A DNA stretch of 64,000 nucleotides from Bacteroidota bacterium (GTDB lineage Bacteria; Bacteroidota; Bacteroidia; Chitinophagales; Chitinophagaceae), in assembly GCA_018267515.1 (NCBI GenBank), contig JAFDYJ010000053.1, positions 1 to 64,000 on the forward strand, in the 5' to 3' direction. Under the pieces are notes generated by a model that saw nothing but the letters and a program-made list of their open reading frames with translations, was not told where the DNA came from and made no database searches. Of the stretch, positions 62,142-64,000 are shown one piece after another (the stretch's first letter is position 1; each line of letters starts with the position of its first letter). The translations under genes were made by a program, and so were the position numbers.

Positions 62142-64000
62142 ATGAGTTTCGTATTCTTAAAAAGAGTTGCACTGGCCATTCTTTTTGTATTGGGTGGTTA
62201 CTGTGCATCCGCACAACTATTAAGCTGGACTCCCGGCTTTCCTTCTGAGTCAGATGGCAGCCAGAATTTCGTAATAACAATGGATGCGGCCAGGGGCAAC
62301 CAGGGATTATTGAATTACAATCCAACCACGGATGTATATGTTCATATCGGTGTGCTCACCAATTTAAGCAGCAGTTCAACTGACTGGCGATATGTAAAAT
62401 TCACCTGGGGTACAACCAATGCTCAGGCACAATGTACCTATGCCGGAAATAATAAATGGCAATATACAATTGCCGGAAGTTTGAGAACTTTTTTTGGAAT
62501 CAGCAACGGATCGGAAACCATTCAGAAAATCGCTATCCTGTTTCGAAATGGCGACGGCACAAAAACACAACGCAATACTGATGGAAGCGATATGTATATC
62601 CCGGTGTATGATAATTCGGTTGTGGCAACCCGGATTACCCTTCCCTTAGTGCAACCTACATTTATTCCACAACCTGAACAGCTGACAAAATCAACAGGCG
62701 ATAATATTAACATCACCGCTATTGCTAACAAGACTTCCAACATGAAGTTGTATTTGAATGGAAGTACAGTTCAGACCACCTCCAACACAACAACAATTTC
62801 TGCCAACCCCACCATTATTACGTCCGGAAACCAGGAAATTGTGGCTGAAGCTAATGATGGAGTCAGCACAAAAACCGATACACTTCGTTTTTACGCATCT
62901 TCCGGAGTTGTTATTGCACCTTTACCCGCAGGTGCCCGAGACGGTATTAATTATGAAAGTGACAACACTGCTGTCACGCTGGTTTTATATGCCCCTCAGA
63001 AAAATCGTATTTCCGTCATTGGGGAATTTCCCGGAAGCAACTGGATAGAGCAATCGCAATATCAAATGAGCAGAACTCCCGATGGCAATTACTGGTGGAT
63101 CCGCATCACCGGTTTAACTCCGGGAACCGAATATGCTTTTCAATATTTAGTGGATGGTTCACTAAAAATTGCCGATCCTTATACTGAAAAAGTGCTGGAC
63201 CCGTACAATGATGGCAGTATCTCTTCCTCTACCTATCCCAACCTGAAATCCTATCCTACCGGGCTGACTACAGGTGTAGTAAGTATTGTTCAAACCGGGC
63301 AAACCCCTTTTAACTGGCAGATGAATAATTTTACAAGGCCGGATAAAAAGAATCTTATTATATATGAATTACTGCTCCGTGATTTTTTAGGAAATCATGA
63401 TTGGAAAACGCTGAAAGACACATTGGATTATTTAAAAAATCTTGGTGTGAATGCAGTAGAGATAATGCCATTCAATGAATTTGAAGGCAACCTGAGCTGG
63501 GGATATAATCCCGATTTTTATTTTGCTCCTGATAAATATTACGGTCCGGCAACCACACTAAAAAACTTTATAGACTCCTGTCATAAAAAAGGAATTGCAG
63601 TGATCATGGATATGGTGTTAAATCATTCATTTGGTCTATCGCCCCTGGTGCAATTGTATTGGGATGCAGCAAATAATCGCCCTGCTGCCAACAATCCCTG
63701 GTTCAATCCTGTTGCAAAACATGCCTATAATGTAGGTTACGATATGAATCATGAAAGTCTTGCAACCCGGAATTTTGTAAGCCGGGTATTGGAATTCTGG
63801 CTGACGAATTACAAAATAGACGGATTCCGGTTTGACTTGTCAAAAGGTTTTACACAAACACAAACCTGTGATAATAATGGCAACAACTGTGATGTGAATG
63901 CCTGGAGCGCTTATGATGCCAGCCGTATAGCCATTTGGAAAAGATATTATGATACGTTGCAATTGAAATCATCAGGATGCTATGCCATACTGGAGCATTT
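62142..64000 (+). CDS. secreted GH13 alpha-amylase-family enzyme, N-terminal part
   Basis: The frame opens at ATG 62142 and runs off the right edge; 619 residues are visible. A signal peptide (about 1-25) is followed by an N-terminal beta domain, an E-set/CBM48-like module around residues 275-360, and the GH13 barrel from about residue 405 (LIIYELLLRDF). Catalytic elements are MDMVLNHSF (Asp490, Asn494, His495), DGFRFD with nucleophile Asp565, and a candidate acid/base Glu618 in AILEHF. It hydrolyses alpha-glucans outside the cytoplasm. A sorting domain could follow beyond the edge. Not reported as complete. Confidence 0.9.
   Translation, partial: MSFVFLKRVALAILFVLGGYCASAQLLSWTPGFPSESDGSQNFVITMDAARGNQGLLNYNPTTDVYVHIGVLTNLSSSSTDWRYVKFTWGTTNAQAQCTYAGNNKWQYTIAGSLRTFFGISNGSETIQKIAILFRNGDGTKTQRNTDGSDMYIPVYDNSVVATRITLPLVQPTFIPQPEQLTKSTGDNINITAIANKTSNMKLYLNGSTVQTTSNTTTISANPTIITSGNQEIVAEANDGVSTKTDTLRFYASSGVVIAPLPAGARDGINYESDNTAVTLVLYAPQKNRISVIGEFPGSNWIEQSQYQMSRTPDGNYWWIRITGLTPGTEYAFQYLVDGSLKIADPYTEKVLDPYNDGSISSSTYPNLKSYPTGLTTGVVSIVQTGQTPFNWQMNNFTRPDKKNLIIYELLLRDFLGNHDWKTLKDTLDYLKNLGVNAVEIMPFNEFEGNLSWGYNPDFYFAPDKYYGPATTLKNFIDSCHKKGIAVIMDMVLNHSFGLSPLVQLYWDAANNRPAANNPWFNPVAKHAYNVGYDMNHESLATRNFVSRVLEFWLTNYKIDGFRFDLSKGFTQTQTCDNNGNNCDVNAWSAYDASRIAIWKRYYDTLQLKSSGCYAILEH

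Overview
The window reads as a chromosomal segment of a Bacteroidota bacterium, most likely in or near the Chitinophagales/Chitinophagaceae. The evidence is Bacteroidota-style promoters (TTTG or TTG, about 18-19 nt, then TAnnTTTG), almost no Shine-Dalgarno sequences, a C-terminal domain of the type IX secretion sorting kind, tandem DUF1573 proteins, a fused alpha-beta E1 dehydrogenase, a four-helix-bundle S23-type gene, and a division/cell-wall (dcw) cluster in the usual Bacteroidota order. I found no tRNA, rRNA, CRISPR array, transposase or prophage.

Layout. 1-11462 is the dcw operon on the minus strand, transcribed mraZ, rsmH, ftsL-like, ftsI (with PASTA), murE, mraY, murD, ftsW, murG, murC (cut by the window edge). 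It makes the lipid-linked peptidoglycan precursor and the division synthase. 11463-25747 is mixed housekeeping: queA, an orphan sensor histidine kinase, a YqgE protein, an atypical Nramp-family transporter, a DUF4197 protein, atpD and atpC split by an S23-type gene, an S9 peptidase, a GNAT-like protein, dnaX and a small conserved-looking protein. 25828-42521 holds envelope and metabolic genes: a DUF6600-like protein, a DUF4399 lipoprotein, a DUF481-like outer-membrane protein, a hydrolase, a 36-residue membrane microprotein, a family 9 glycosyltransferase, an overlapping DAACS-DedA-MFS transporter operon, an amino acid permease, YebC, a DCC thiol protein, PhzF, dodecin, the E1 enzyme and two DUF1573 proteins.

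42721-52240 is the most unusual part: a tight four-gene minus-strand operon. In transcription order it encodes a small membrane protein with a GYF-like N-terminus, an Hsp70/actin-like (ASKHA) ATPase, a coiled-coil membrane protein, and a 1745-residue protein. The last appears to join a degenerate SEDS (FtsW/RodA-like) membrane domain to a complete penicillin-binding transpeptidase domain. I read it as a possible dedicated peptidoglycan synthase with its own ATPase. I do not recognise it as a described system, and the functional reading is inference.

52643-64000 is accessory: a secreted LamG protein, two unrecognised small proteins, a palindrome-rich MITE-like element, an MmeI-like restriction-modification enzyme beside a HicA/HicB toxin-antitoxin pair, a long palindrome, an outer-membrane protein, an aspartate-family aminotransferase and the start of a secreted GH13 alpha-amylase that runs off the right edge.
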